Positions 8,015 through 16,045 of a DNA stretch of 64,000 nucleotides are shown here, in pieces. Origin of the DNA: Roseateles amylovorans (GTDB lineage Bacteria; Pseudomonadota; Gammaproteobacteria; Burkholderiales; Burkholderiaceae_C); assembly GCF_025398155.2 (NCBI RefSeq), contig NZ_CP104562.2, positions 5,518,001-5,582,000 on the forward strand, written 5' to 3'. The position numbers and the translations under genes are program-made. A model generated the notes under the pieces. It saw only the letters and a list, made by a program, of their open reading frames with translations, was not told the origin of the DNA and did not search any database. Within the stretch, counting starts at the first letter, position 1, and the number at the start of each line of letters is the position of its first letter.

Positions 8015-9377
8015 GGCCCTGACCTTGCTGTCCGCGTTCGCTCGGGCCCGCTGGGGTTACCGGTTCGCCGACCGGGACCAACTCGAAGCCTGGCAGCGCA
8101 GGCAGGTGGCGCGCTTCCTGTCTCGGCAACTGCCGCGCGCGCCCTTCTATCGGGACTACCGGAACGCGCCGCTGGCGGCGCTGCCCATCGTCGACAAAGC
8201 GACCTTGCTGGCCCGATTCGCCGACCTGAACACCCAGGGCGTCACGCTGGCGCAGGCCACGGCGTTTGCCCTGGCCGCCGAGGCGTCGCGCGACTTTTCC
8301 CATGCCCTCCCGCACTCCGGCGGCGATGCCGGTCTGGCCGACCTGACCGTGGGCCTGTCCAGTGGCACGCAGGGAACACGGGGCGTGTTCCTGGCGTCGT
8401 CACGGGAGCGTACGCTGTGGGCCGGCATCCTGCTGGCGCGCACCCTCGACGGTCCGTTGCTGCACGACCTGGTTCTCCGGCGCACCCCATTGCGCGTGGC
8501 GTTTTTCCTGCGTGCCAACAGCAAGCTCTACGGCACGCTGGGCAGCCGGCGGCTGGACTTCCGCTTCTTCGACCTGCACGCCGGCGTGGAGGCGCACCTG
8601 GCCGCGCTTCGCGGGTTCGCACCCGAGGTGCTGGTGGCACCGGCCAGTGTGCTGGCCTGGCTCGCCGACAACGCCGGCGCCATGCCGACGCCGCGCAAGG
8701 TCATCTCGGTCGCCGAGGTGCTGGAGCCCGACGACGAGCGGCGCATCACGCAAGCCTTCGGCCTGCCGGTGCACCAGCTCTATCAATGCACCGAGGGCTT
8801 CCTGGGCTACACCTGCGAGCACGGCGCCCTGCATCTCAACGAAGAGTTCGTTTATGTGGAGCCGGAATGGCTCGACGCCGAACGCACGCGCTTTCAACCC
8901 CTCGTGACCGACTTCACCCGCAGCGCGCAGCTCTTTGTGCGGCACCGTCTGACCGATGTCCTGACGGTCTTGCCAGGCGAGTGCGGCTGCGGCCGACCGA
9001 CCCGCCGGCTGGCCAGCATCGCCGGGCGGATGGATGACGTGCTGTGGCTGCCCCACCGGGACGGCACGCGGCTGGTGGCGCTGTTCCCGGACATCGTCCG
9101 CCATGCCATCGTGCGCAGGCACGAGGCGCACCCGGACTACCGCCTGAGCCAGCAGGGCGACACCCTGGAGCTGGCGGTCGAGGGTGGAGAAGCCGCCGCC
9201 TACGAGGCCATCGTCGACGCGGTGAACGAGACGATCCAACGCCTGGGCATGGCCACCCCCTCATGGCGCCAGGTGCCCATGCCTGCGGCCTCCGGCATGG
9301 CCAAGCGCCGGCGCATCCGCTGCGTCGCCAAGCCCGTCATGCCGCATCGATCCAGCGAGGTGGCCCGCCATGCCTGA
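8001..9377 (+). CDS. F390-synthetase/PaaK-like adenylate-forming enzyme
   Basis: A 458-residue adenylate-forming protein of the PaaK/coenzyme F390 synthetase type. The Ser/Gly/Thr-rich nucleotide loop is visible at residues 119-126 (LSSGTQGT). Later come VISVAEVLEPDD and YQCTEGFLGYTC, the regions that bind the adenylate, and CGCGRPTRRLASIAGR, matching the hinge before the C-terminal subdomain. The family activates a carboxylate as an acyl-AMP, or transfers AMP directly. Here it would activate the acid made by the upstream enzymes or a separate aromatic or fatty acid; which one cannot be told. It shares 14 bases with the MBL gene and 8 with the ATP-grasp gene. Confidence 0.85.
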   Translation: MRASEALTLLSAFARARWGYRFADRDQLEAWQRRQVARFLSRQLPRAPFYRDYRNAPLAALPIVDKATLLARFADLNTQGVTLAQATAFALAAEASRDFSHALPHSGGDAGLADLTVGLSSGTQGTRGVFLASSRERTLWAGILLARTLDGPLLHDLVLRRTPLRVAFFLRANSKLYGTLGSRRLDFRFFDLHAGVEAHLAALRGFAPEVLVAPASVLAWLADNAGAMPTPRKVISVAEVLEPDDERRITQAFGLPVHQLYQCTEGFLGYTCEHGALHLNEEFVYVEPEWLDAERTRFQPLVTDFTRSAQLFVRHRLTDVLTVLPGECGCGRPTRRLASIAGRMDDVLWLPHRDGTRLVALFPDIVRHAIVRRHEAHPDYRLSQQGDTLELAVEGGEAAAYEAIVDAVNETIQRLGMATPSWRQVPMPAASGMAKRRRIRCVAKPVMPHRSSEVARHA

Positions 9378-10533
9378 TGTCCTGCTGCTCGGAGGCCGCG
9401 CCCCCGTCACCCTCGACCATGCCCGCCGCTTCGCCCACCATGGCTGGCGGGTTCATGTCGCCGACAGCATCTCCTGCCGTCTGAGCACTTCTTCCCGGGC
9501 CGTCAGCGGCTCGGTCCGCCTGGCGTCGCCCCGGCATGCGCCCGCCGAGTTCGTGCGGGGCCTGCGGGAGGCCATCACCCGCTGGGACATCGCGCTGATC
9601 GTGCCGACCTGCGAGGAGGTGTTCTTCCTGTCGCGCTACCGCCACCTGCTCCCGGCATCGGTTCGGGTGCTGGCGGATGATTTCGAGTTGCTCCGTGCGC
9701 TGCACAGCAAGTGGCATTTCCTGCAATTGGCGCAGGGTTGCGGGGCCGGCGTGCCGGAGGCGGCCACCGTCGACTCATTGCCGCAGGCCCGGGACTGGGC
9801 CGGTGGACGGGCGGTGGTGCTCAAGCCGGAGTTCTCGCGTTTCGGCGTGCATGTCCGTCTGTATCCCGACGGCATCCCGGCCGACGCTCCGCCCTTGCCG
9901 CCGATGGGCCGATGGGTCGTGCAGCAGTTCATCGCCGGTCAGGAGTTCTCCTCGTACAGCGTGGCGGATCGTGGCCGCCTGCTGGCGCACAGTCTCTATC
10001 GACCGGCGTATCGACTGGCGGCCAGTGCAAGCTTCTATTTCGAAGCGGCCCGCATCGAGGCGAGTCGGACGTTTGTCGAGGCGCTGGTGCGGAAGACCGG
10101 CTTCACCGGCCAGATTTCCTTTGACTGGATGCTCGACGCCGAGGGCACGCTCAGCGTCCTGGAATGCAATCCCCGCGCCACCAGCGGCTGCCATCTCTTC
10201 GCGCTCGCCGACCCGTTGCCGGACGCCCTCGCCGGGATATCCAGCGCCTTGTTGGAACCCTCCACGGCGCGTCCCCGGATGCTCGGACCGGTGATGCTGT
10301 CGGCGGGCTTGGCAGCGGCCGTCAGAGACGGCCGCCTGGCCGAATGGCGGCGCGACTTTCAGGCCGCAGAGGATGTCATCGTTGCGCCGGGGGACCGCTG
10401 GCCGCTGATCGGTGCGGCGCTCGACATGGGGGCCTACGCCGCCCTGGCGCTTCGCCGACGCAGCAGCCTGCGCGAGGCCTCCACCCAGGACATCGAATGG
10501 GACGGCCAGGCACTCCTGGACGTCGCCGGATGA
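9370..10533 (+). CDS. ATP-grasp carboxylate ligase
   Basis: A 387-residue ATP-grasp protein. A Rossmann-like N-terminal domain begins VLLLGGRAPVTLDHARRF, as in carbamoyl-phosphate-synthase-like ligases. The central lobe contains VVLKPEFSRFG (the ATP-binding lysine) and the WVVQQFIAGQEFS strand that contacts adenine. The metal-binding segment ISFDWMLDAEGTLSVLECNPR carries the Glu and Asn ligands. Such enzymes form an acyl-phosphate and then an amide or thioester bond. It overlaps both neighbours, and the stop/start overlap with the next gene is ATGA. With the adenylating enzyme it gives the operon two different carboxylate-activating chemistries. Confidence 0.86.
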   Translation: MPDVLLLGGRAPVTLDHARRFAHHGWRVHVADSISCRLSTSSRAVSGSVRLASPRHAPAEFVRGLREAITRWDIALIVPTCEEVFFLSRYRHLLPASVRVLADDFELLRALHSKWHFLQLAQGCGAGVPEAATVDSLPQARDWAGGRAVVLKPEFSRFGVHVRLYPDGIPADAPPLPPMGRWVVQQFIAGQEFSSYSVADRGRLLAHSLYRPAYRLAASASFYFEAARIEASRTFVEALVRKTGFTGQISFDWMLDAEGTLSVLECNPRATSGCHLFALADPLPDALAGISSALLEPSTARPRMLGPVMLSAGLAAAVRDGRLAEWRRDFQAAEDVIVAPGDRWPLIGAALDMGAYAALALRRRSSLREASTQDIEWDGQALLDVAG

Positions 10534-11633
10534 CGGCGAACCTCGCCAGCACGCCGTTGGGCGAGCAGGCTCGCGCGTTCGCCCTGCTCCACCAAGGCCA
10601 GCCCACGCGCCCGTTCGTCGCCAACCTGGACGCTGCGGTCGACCGAGTGGACGCCGGGCCGTATGCATTCCCCACCACCCTGGCGTCGCCCGCCGAGCGC
10701 AACGCCTGGGTGGTGTCGCCCGCGACGACCTATGGTCGCTACGCGGTCGAAGAGTCCGAGCGCCTGGCACCCGCATGGGCACGGCCGCCGCTGCGGGCCG
10801 CGACCGACTGGGCGACCCGTGAGATGCAGGCGACGGGGCTGGGCCGTGCGGTCTCGGTCAACAACTGGCTGGTGAGCACCAATCTCTATCCACCGATGGA
10901 CGCACCCGTGGTCGACGCCCTGCGCGACTGCTGCATCGCGCGTTGGCCCAACAGCGCCATCTGGTTCCGCTCGCTCAACCGGGTTCAGCACGGCCCGTGG
11001 CTGGACGCCCTGGTGGCCGCGGGATTCCAGCTGATCCCCACGCGGCAGGTCTACCTGTTCCCGGACCTGAATGCCAACCGCAGCAGCAACCTGAAGCGCG
11101 ACCTGGCCTTGATGCGAAAGACGGCCCTGCGGCCCGTTGCCCACCCGGAATTCCAGCCTGCGGATTTCGTGCGCAGCGAACGGCTGTACGCCCAGCTCTA
11201 CCTCGAGAAATATTCGACGTTGAACCCGGCCTATACCGCCGAGTTCCTGCGCACCTGGCACCACGCCGGCTTGCTGCACATGGCCGGCTGGCGCGACGCC
11301 AACGGCCAACTGCAGGCGGTCCTGGGCCTGTTCACCCAAGGCGATGTCTCGACCGCGCCGATCGTCGGCTACAACACGGACCTGTCCCCGACCTTGGGCT
11401 TGTATCGCCTGCTCATGGCCCAGGCATTCCGCCATGCGATCCAAAGCCGCACCGTGCTCAACCTGAGCGCCGGCGCCGGCAGCTTCAAGCGGCTCCGCGG
11501 CGGCGTGCCGGCGATCGAATACAGCGCGGTCTATGCACGTCACCTTCCGTTGCGGAGCCGCCGATTCCTCGGGACCTTGCAAGCGGTCACCAGGGGCTTC
11601 GGCGTTCCACTGATGAAATGGATGAAGCTGTGA
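10530..11633 (+). CDS. GNAT/FemAB-like acyltransferase-type protein
   Basis: A 367-residue protein with a GNAT-like fold in its C-terminal half. The fold is suggested by QLQAVLGLFTQGDVSTAPIVGY, then GLYRLLMAQAFRHAI in the acyl-CoA-binding position and LNLSAGAGSFKRLRGG. The N-terminal half contains SVNNWLVSTNLYP and WPNSAIWFRSLN. The layout recalls FemAB and the N-acyl amino acid synthases, which move an acyl group onto an amine, but no exact family is claimed. It starts at an ATGA overlap with the ATP-grasp gene and overlaps the Rieske gene by 16 bases. An N-acylation step would fit a pathway that makes an amide or amino-lipid. Confidence 0.65.
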   Translation: MTANLASTPLGEQARAFALLHQGQPTRPFVANLDAAVDRVDAGPYAFPTTLASPAERNAWVVSPATTYGRYAVEESERLAPAWARPPLRAATDWATREMQATGLGRAVSVNNWLVSTNLYPPMDAPVVDALRDCCIARWPNSAIWFRSLNRVQHGPWLDALVAAGFQLIPTRQVYLFPDLNANRSSNLKRDLALMRKTALRPVAHPEFQPADFVRSERLYAQLYLEKYSTLNPAYTAEFLRTWHHAGLLHMAGWRDANGQLQAVLGLFTQGDVSTAPIVGYNTDLSPTLGLYRLLMAQAFRHAIQSRTVLNLSAGAGSFKRLRGGVPAIEYSAVYARHLPLRSRRFLGTLQAVTRGFGVPLMKWMKL

Positions 11634-12670
11634 ACGCATGGCCTTCCAAGCGCCTGCAGGGCTGGTTTGTCGTCGCGCAAAGCGGCCAGGTGCGGGCCAA
11701 GCCATGGCCCGTCATGCTGATGGGGCAACCGGTCGTCCTGGCCCGTCTTCCGTCCGGTGGACTGACCGCGCTGGAGGACCGGTGCCCGCATCGTCAATAT
11801 CCCCTGTCGGCCGGCCGCATCACCGAGGCCGGCCTGCAATGCGGCTATCACGGCTGGACCTTCGGCGCCGACGGCCGGTGCACCCGGCAGCCCGGCCTGC
11901 CCGAGGGGCGCTGCCCGCCTGCGGTCGGTGTGCCCACCGTTGATGTCATGGAGCATGACGGCCTGATCTGGCTGCGGTCACGCCACGCCGACGCGCCGCT
12001 GCTGGCGCCGGCGCCACTTCCCGACTTCATCCGCAGCAGGCCGGCAGGCACTCTGCGTTTCATGCAGCGGATGCAATGGCAGGGAGACGCGCTGGACGCG
12101 CTGGAGAATTTCATGGACCCGCTGCACACCCACCTCACCCATCCGGGGCTGGTGCGGCGAGATGGCGGTCGTCGGGCCGTCACCGCCACGCCGAGCTGGG
12201 ATGAACACGGCATGACCGTCACCTACGAAGGCGGCGAGGAACAGAACGGCCTGCTCTACCGCCTGTTCGAATCGCCACGGCTTCTGGAGCGGGCCCATCA
12301 CGGTGTGGCCGCGCCGGGCAGCGCCTGCATCGAATACCGCTACCGCAACGGCAGCGCCTTGTTCTTCACGCTGCACTTCACGCCACTGGAAGCGTGGAAG
12401 ACGCTGGTGCACGCGAGCCTGCACGTCGAAGGCCGATGGGCACCGGCCTGGGCGGTTCGTCTCTTCGCCTGGCCGTTCCTGCGACGTGTCGCGCGACAGG
12501 ACCAGGAGGCGGTCGAGCGGCAGGCCCGCAACAGACAGCGCTTCCGGCCAAGGCATGACGCCTCGACCGAGTTGGACATCGTGTCCACCTATCTGCGAGG
12601 CATCTGGCACGAGCAGCCAGTCCCGGCGGTGACCGCGAGTCCGGTCCAGCCGATTGTCTTGATGCTTTGA
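11618..12670 (+). CDS. Rieske [2Fe-2S] non-haem iron oxygenase, alpha subunit type
   Basis: A 350-residue Rieske oxygenase. The Rieske ligands are Cys56-Pro-His58 and Cys75-x2-His78 (CGYHGW). The mononuclear iron site follows the usual pattern: Asn164 and Asp167, then His170 and His175, in the segment ENFMDPLHTHLTHPG. Such enzymes hydroxylate, demethylate or desaturate using electrons from a reductase; no reductase or ferredoxin gene is in the operon, so a shared partner must be used. ATG at 11618 is chosen; a GTG at 11630 overlapping the previous stop (GTGA) is an alternative that removes four residues. It is the last gene before the operon's probable terminator, so a tailoring oxidation is likely. 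Confidence 0.88.
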   Translation: MDEAVNAWPSKRLQGWFVVAQSGQVRAKPWPVMLMGQPVVLARLPSGGLTALEDRCPHRQYPLSAGRITEAGLQCGYHGWTFGADGRCTRQPGLPEGRCPPAVGVPTVDVMEHDGLIWLRSRHADAPLLAPAPLPDFIRSRPAGTLRFMQRMQWQGDALDALENFMDPLHTHLTHPGLVRRDGGRRAVTATPSWDEHGMTVTYEGGEEQNGLLYRLFESPRLLERAHHGVAAPGSACIEYRYRNGSALFFTLHFTPLEAWKTLVHASLHVEGRWAPAWAVRLFAWPFLRRVARQDQEAVERQARNRQRFRPRHDASTELDIVSTYLRGIWHEQPVPAVTASPVQPIVLML

Positions 12671-12971
12671 ATCCGGCGGTCGCCCGCCCGCCGACGCGAT
12701 GAACGTCGGGATCATTGCGATCATCGAGATCGCCGATCAGCAGTGACGTTTGACGGTGGTCACTCAGCGTGTGGCGCGCTCAACTCCGTCAACGTTTTTT
12801 TCTGATGCCTGTCGAGAAGGCCGACCGTCGCCCGTCGTCTGAGGTGTGCGCAGAAGTGCGCCAAGCTGCTCGAGGACAAGGTGACTGTGGTGACCCGCGG
12901 CGATGACCGCGACGTTCACCCCGGTCACCGCCAGCCGCCAGATCGACTGATTGATTGGAAAAGGAGACGCC
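12671..12971. other. Intergenic region after the biosynthetic operon
   Basis: About 300 bases without a credible gene. It holds the probable operon terminator and, towards its right end, the promoter and AAGGAG ribosome-binding site of the GyrI-like gene. Nothing else was recognised. Confidence 0.5.
12746..12801 (+). terminator. Probable rho-independent terminator of the biosynthetic operon
   Basis: An imperfect inverted repeat (ACGTTTGACGG at 12746-12756 with CCGTCAACGT at 12786-12795, one bulged T) is followed directly by seven Ts at 12795-12801. The loop is long (about 29 bases). It lies about 75-130 bases after the Rieske stop. The T-run is striking in such G+C-rich DNA, which supports a terminator role. 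Confidence 0.55.
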
Positions 12972-13469
12972 ATGCTGACCTTGCCCCAGATCATTGCGCG
13001 ACCACCCCAGCGCTATGCCTTTGCGCGCTTCACCGTCCGAATGGACGAGATGCAAAAGCCTGCCGACGAGGGATTCCCGGTCGTCCTCAAGGCCCTGGCC
13101 GAACAAGGCATCCCAACGATCGGTGCGCCCTTCTACAACTATCGACGCATCAACATGGCCGAGACCCTGGACGTGGAGGCCGGCATTGCGGTCGAGCGGC
13201 ACGGTGCAGCGACGGAACGCGTCGATTTCGGGACGCTGCCGGCGGGACGGTTCGTGACGCTCAGTTGGCACGGACACCCTGACAAGCTCGAGGCGGCCAC
13301 CGCCATGCTGATCGGTTGGGTTCGGCTGACCGATCAGCCACTCGACGTCGACGAGCGAGCGGACGGGGATCATTTCGCCTGCCGGCTCGAGTTCTATGTG
13401 ACGGATCCCGACGAGCAACCGGACATGACACAGTGGGTGACCGAGCTCGCATTCAAGCTCAAGGACTAG
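12972..13469 (+). CDS. GyrI-like small-molecule-binding domain protein
   Basis: A 165-residue protein resembling the stand-alone GyrI-like (AraC effector-binding/SOUL-type) domain. It shows the usual progression: an N-terminal strand, FPVVLKALAEQGI, the FYNYRRI segment that lines the pocket, an acidic V-E-A-G-I-A-V strand, and a C-terminal FYVTDPDEQPD segment. The domain binds cationic or hydrophobic small molecules and may act as a sensor or sequestering protein. The ATG at 12972 has AAGGAG five bases upstream. There is no DNA-binding domain. It stands alone on the plus strand next to a decayed gene. Confidence 0.75.
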   Translation: MLTLPQIIARPPQRYAFARFTVRMDEMQKPADEGFPVVLKALAEQGIPTIGAPFYNYRRINMAETLDVEAGIAVERHGAATERVDFGTLPAGRFVTLSWHGHPDKLEAATAMLIGWVRLTDQPLDVDERADGDHFACRLEFYVTDPDEQPDMTQWVTELAFKLKD

Positions 13470-13541
13470 GCAATCACCCGTACCATCGCGGCGACACGCT
13501 CGGCGACGCGTAATCCCCGCCAAGAACGAAGGGGTACCGGC

Positions 13542-14123
13542 GTGGCGTCTGATGTGATGGCGCCAGAATCCGGTCGCGTGCAGCACAACCGTTCGCCGAC
13601 AACCTGGCCCGCATTCATGAAGCCAACCGCCCCGCCGCTTTCCGACACCGAGCGCCAGGTCATCGCCCTCGCCGCTGCGGATTTACAGGACGTCGCGCTG
13701 GCGCTGCGAGATGAGCTTCTGCGAGCTCACCCGAACGCCACCAACCTGGCATGGCCGGCTCACAAGATCATCAGCGTCGGTTTCGGTCCCAAGAAGATGT
13801 CCGAGCACTATGCGTTCATCGCCATGCACCCGGGCCATGTGAACCTCGGTCTCTACCAGGGGGCGAGCTTGCCGGCCATCGGGCCTGCGCTGCGACACGC
13901 CGATCAGCCGCTTGAAAGCCCGAGTGAACGCTTCCTGGGAATCGAAACCGCAATCGAGCCCTGCGTGAACGGATCGGCGGTGAGGGCAAAGCGGTGGTCC
14001 ATGTCGGCATCATCACCCGGGGGGGCGTCGGCCTGTCCTGACCGTTCTTGCTCCGGGACGCTGTCCCCGTCATCTGTGGACAACTCTGTTGGCAGGCCTT
14101 GGGTGGCAGTGGCAACGTGTTGA
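13542..14123 (+). pseudogene. Degenerate DUF1801-like protein
   Basis: The first 90 or so residues look like a DUF1801 (YdhG/YjhX-like) domain, with AWPAHKIISVGFGPKKMSEHYAF and then HPGHVNLGLYQGASLP. The family normally continues with a Gly-Thr-Gly and an arginine-histidine segment before a final helix. Here only a short GPALRHAD remains, suggesting loss of several codons, and what follows is Ser/Pro/Cys-rich and unlike the family. The 3' half is therefore probably out of frame or replaced. The start is uncertain: GTG at 13542 has GAAGGGG upstream, while ATG at 13617 begins closer to the domain. It could still encode a shortened functional protein. Confidence 0.4.
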
Positions 14124-14370
14124 TTCATATGACGATTGCTTCCGTTGCCTCGAAATGACGCACCTCGGCGCCGACCTGTACCGATGGGCGGTACACGCGC
14201 GGCGGCGCCGGCAAACGTCACGACCGCCGAGCTGCGATGAAGGCTGTCGACCGGCCGCTGGAGGCGATCTGCCGCCCCGGTTCAGACCATTCCCCTGAGG
14301 GAATCAGCCGGACGAGCAACGATGCGCCAGGAACCGCGTCAGGCCCCGTCCACCCGAACGGGGAGCCTCG

Positions 14371-15384
14371 TCACTCCACCGGTGCCGGTTCGTTCTCCGT
14401 GTGCCGGTCCGGCTCCGTGGTGTGGAGGATTTCGTTCAGCACGGACGTGGCGTAGTTGCCCGCGGGCAACGAGAAGGTCAGCACCAGCTCATCGGCTTGC
14501 AGCCATTCCCAAGTCATGTCGCCGGGGCTCGCCACCAGGGCGCGGCGCTCCTGGTCCAGGCCGGCGTGCTCCATGCCATCGCACAAGGTGGCGTGACGTT
14601 CAGCCACGCCGTTTTCCAGGGCCTGCGCCTGATCGGTGGTGGACACCCGGCCCCGTCCCCAGAGCGGGCCGGTGGGCTGGCCTGCCTCGTCCATCACGTC
14701 ACCGGGGAGGGTCTTGCCCCAGAGTCCCTGCTGGATTCGCAGCCCCAGCACTTCATTGAAGACGAAGGAGCGCACCGCCGACAGGTAGATGCCCTTCTTC
14801 TTCGGGTTGCGCACGCGGATCTCGCGCGCCAGCATGGCCCGGCCCTGCTCCACGTTGCCGCCGTCGTGGCCGAATCGCTGCGCACCGAAGTAGTTGGGCA
14901 CGCCATGGGACGCCACGGCTTTCAGATTGGCCTCGATGGCATGGCGGTCGCCAGTCACCTCGCGCAGCACGATGCGGAACCGATTGCCCTGCAGGTCACC
15001 GGGACGCAGCTTCTTCATATGGCGGCTCTGGCTCAGCACCTTGAATTCGGGATGCTGAAGCAGGGTCAGGTCAGGCGTCTCGCCCTTGGGCAGATAGAGG
15101 CTGAACCACTGCCGGGTGATGGCGTAGCGGTCTTTCAGGCCGGCGTAGCCCACGTCCCATTCGTTCACGCCAGCGGCCTCGGCCAGTTGCTGGGCGACGA
15201 AGGCGGTGTTGGCGCCGTTCTTCTCGATGTCCAGCCAGAGGTGCTCGCCCGCACCGGAGGGCAGCTGCAGCGGCAGTTCGGTCACGATGAAATCCTCGTT
15301 GAGGCTTTTCAGCGTGGCGCTGGCGCCGCTGGCCGGATAAGCGTGGGGCCACTGAGGCAAGGTCGTGTATTGAGCGTCGGTCAT
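14371..15384 (-). CDS. truD: tRNA pseudouridine(13) synthase TruD
   Basis: A 337-residue TruD, which converts uridine 13 of tRNA-Glu and a few other tRNAs to pseudouridine in the cytoplasm. The catalytic aspartate is Asp85 in GYAGLKDRYAITRQW. The family signature VPNYFGAQRFGHDG follows around residue 160, and the C-terminal FSLPAGNYATSVLNEI is also typical. ATG at 15384 (MTDAQYTTLPQWP) is the start that matches the family's N-terminus; longer upstream in-frame sequence is Pro/Arg-rich and not conserved in kind. In many proteobacteria truD sits beside ispF and surE, but here it stands alone next to unrelated genes. Confidence 0.93.
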   Translation of the reverse strand: MTDAQYTTLPQWPHAYPASGASATLKSLNEDFIVTELPLQLPSGAGEHLWLDIEKNGANTAFVAQQLAEAAGVNEWDVGYAGLKDRYAITRQWFSLYLPKGETPDLTLLQHPEFKVLSQSRHMKKLRPGDLQGNRFRIVLREVTGDRHAIEANLKAVASHGVPNYFGAQRFGHDGGNVEQGRAMLAREIRVRNPKKKGIYLSAVRSFVFNEVLGLRIQQGLWGKTLPGDVMDEAGQPTGPLWGRGRVSTTDQAQALENGVAERHATLCDGMEHAGLDQERRALVASPGDMTWEWLQADELVLTFSLPAGNYATSVLNEILHTTEPDRHTENEPAPVE

Positions 15385-15525
15385 GAAGGGGCTGACGGCA
15401 CCAGCTGTGGATGGAGAAAAGGCTCTCCATTCGATCAGGGGCCGTGCAGGGGGTGATTCTCGCCCGGGCCGGTGGCCCTGCCGGGCGGCAGACGGCGCGG
15501 CGACCATTGGGGAATGCTGCTCGCG

Positions 15526-15984
15526 TCAGCCCTGCGGCCCCGGCTCCGGACTCGCTGCGGCGCGCGCCGCCGCCCAGTCCTCGGTCGACACCACGCACCG
15601 GCGCACAAAGTCCATGATGTCGGCCGGCGGCCCCTGGGAATCGGACCCGTACCGGTAATGGATGCCAACGGTGGCCCCCGGCGTCTGCAGCAGCACGCTC
15701 AGGTCGCAGGCGTGGCCGCGGATGTCGGGATGCACCCAGGTGCCGACATGCTCAAGCAGCACCGAGGGCAGCGCATCGCGCAGTGCAGCGAAAAGGGCCG
15801 GATCGGCGCGGCCGGTGACGAGGACGTTGTCGTCGTTCACCTCGACCTGCGCGCGGCCCTGGCCCGCCAGCGGACCCAAACGGCTCAGTGCCCCGTCCTC
15901 GGTCGCGAGGAGTTGGAAGCTCAGCACGCCGTCGATCGACAGTTGCAGGTTCAGTCCGCTGACCGCGTTGCGATCCACATTCAT
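15526..15984 (-). CDS. Hypothetical protein, possible partner of the upstream repeat protein
   Basis: A 152-residue soluble protein without recognised motifs. It begins MNVDRNAVSGLNLQLSIDG and alternates short hydrophobic strands with acidic turns, suggesting a small alpha/beta fold. A histidine-rich middle (EHVGTWVHPDIRGHACD) stands out. The Ala/Pro-rich tail is probably flexible. It lies 61 bases downstream of the toxin-type repeat protein on the same strand, the place where an immunity protein, chaperone or adaptor would be expected. That role is inference from position alone. Confidence 0.55.
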   Translation of the reverse strand: MNVDRNAVSGLNLQLSIDGVLSFQLLATEDGALSRLGPLAGQGRAQVEVNDDNVLVTGRADPALFAALRDALPSVLLEHVGTWVHPDIRGHACDLSVLLQTPGATVGIHYRYGSDSQGPPADIMDFVRRCVVSTEDWAAARAAASPEPGPQG

Positions 15985-16045
15985 GACGACGAGGCTCCAT
16001 CGATGATGACGAGGACGCGGCGACGGGCGGGGTCACGGCCGCCCA

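Noticed and set aside
14089..14298. Short plus-strand frame after the degenerate DUF1801 gene
   Set aside because: No ribosome-binding site, no recognisable fold, and composition like non-coding sequence.
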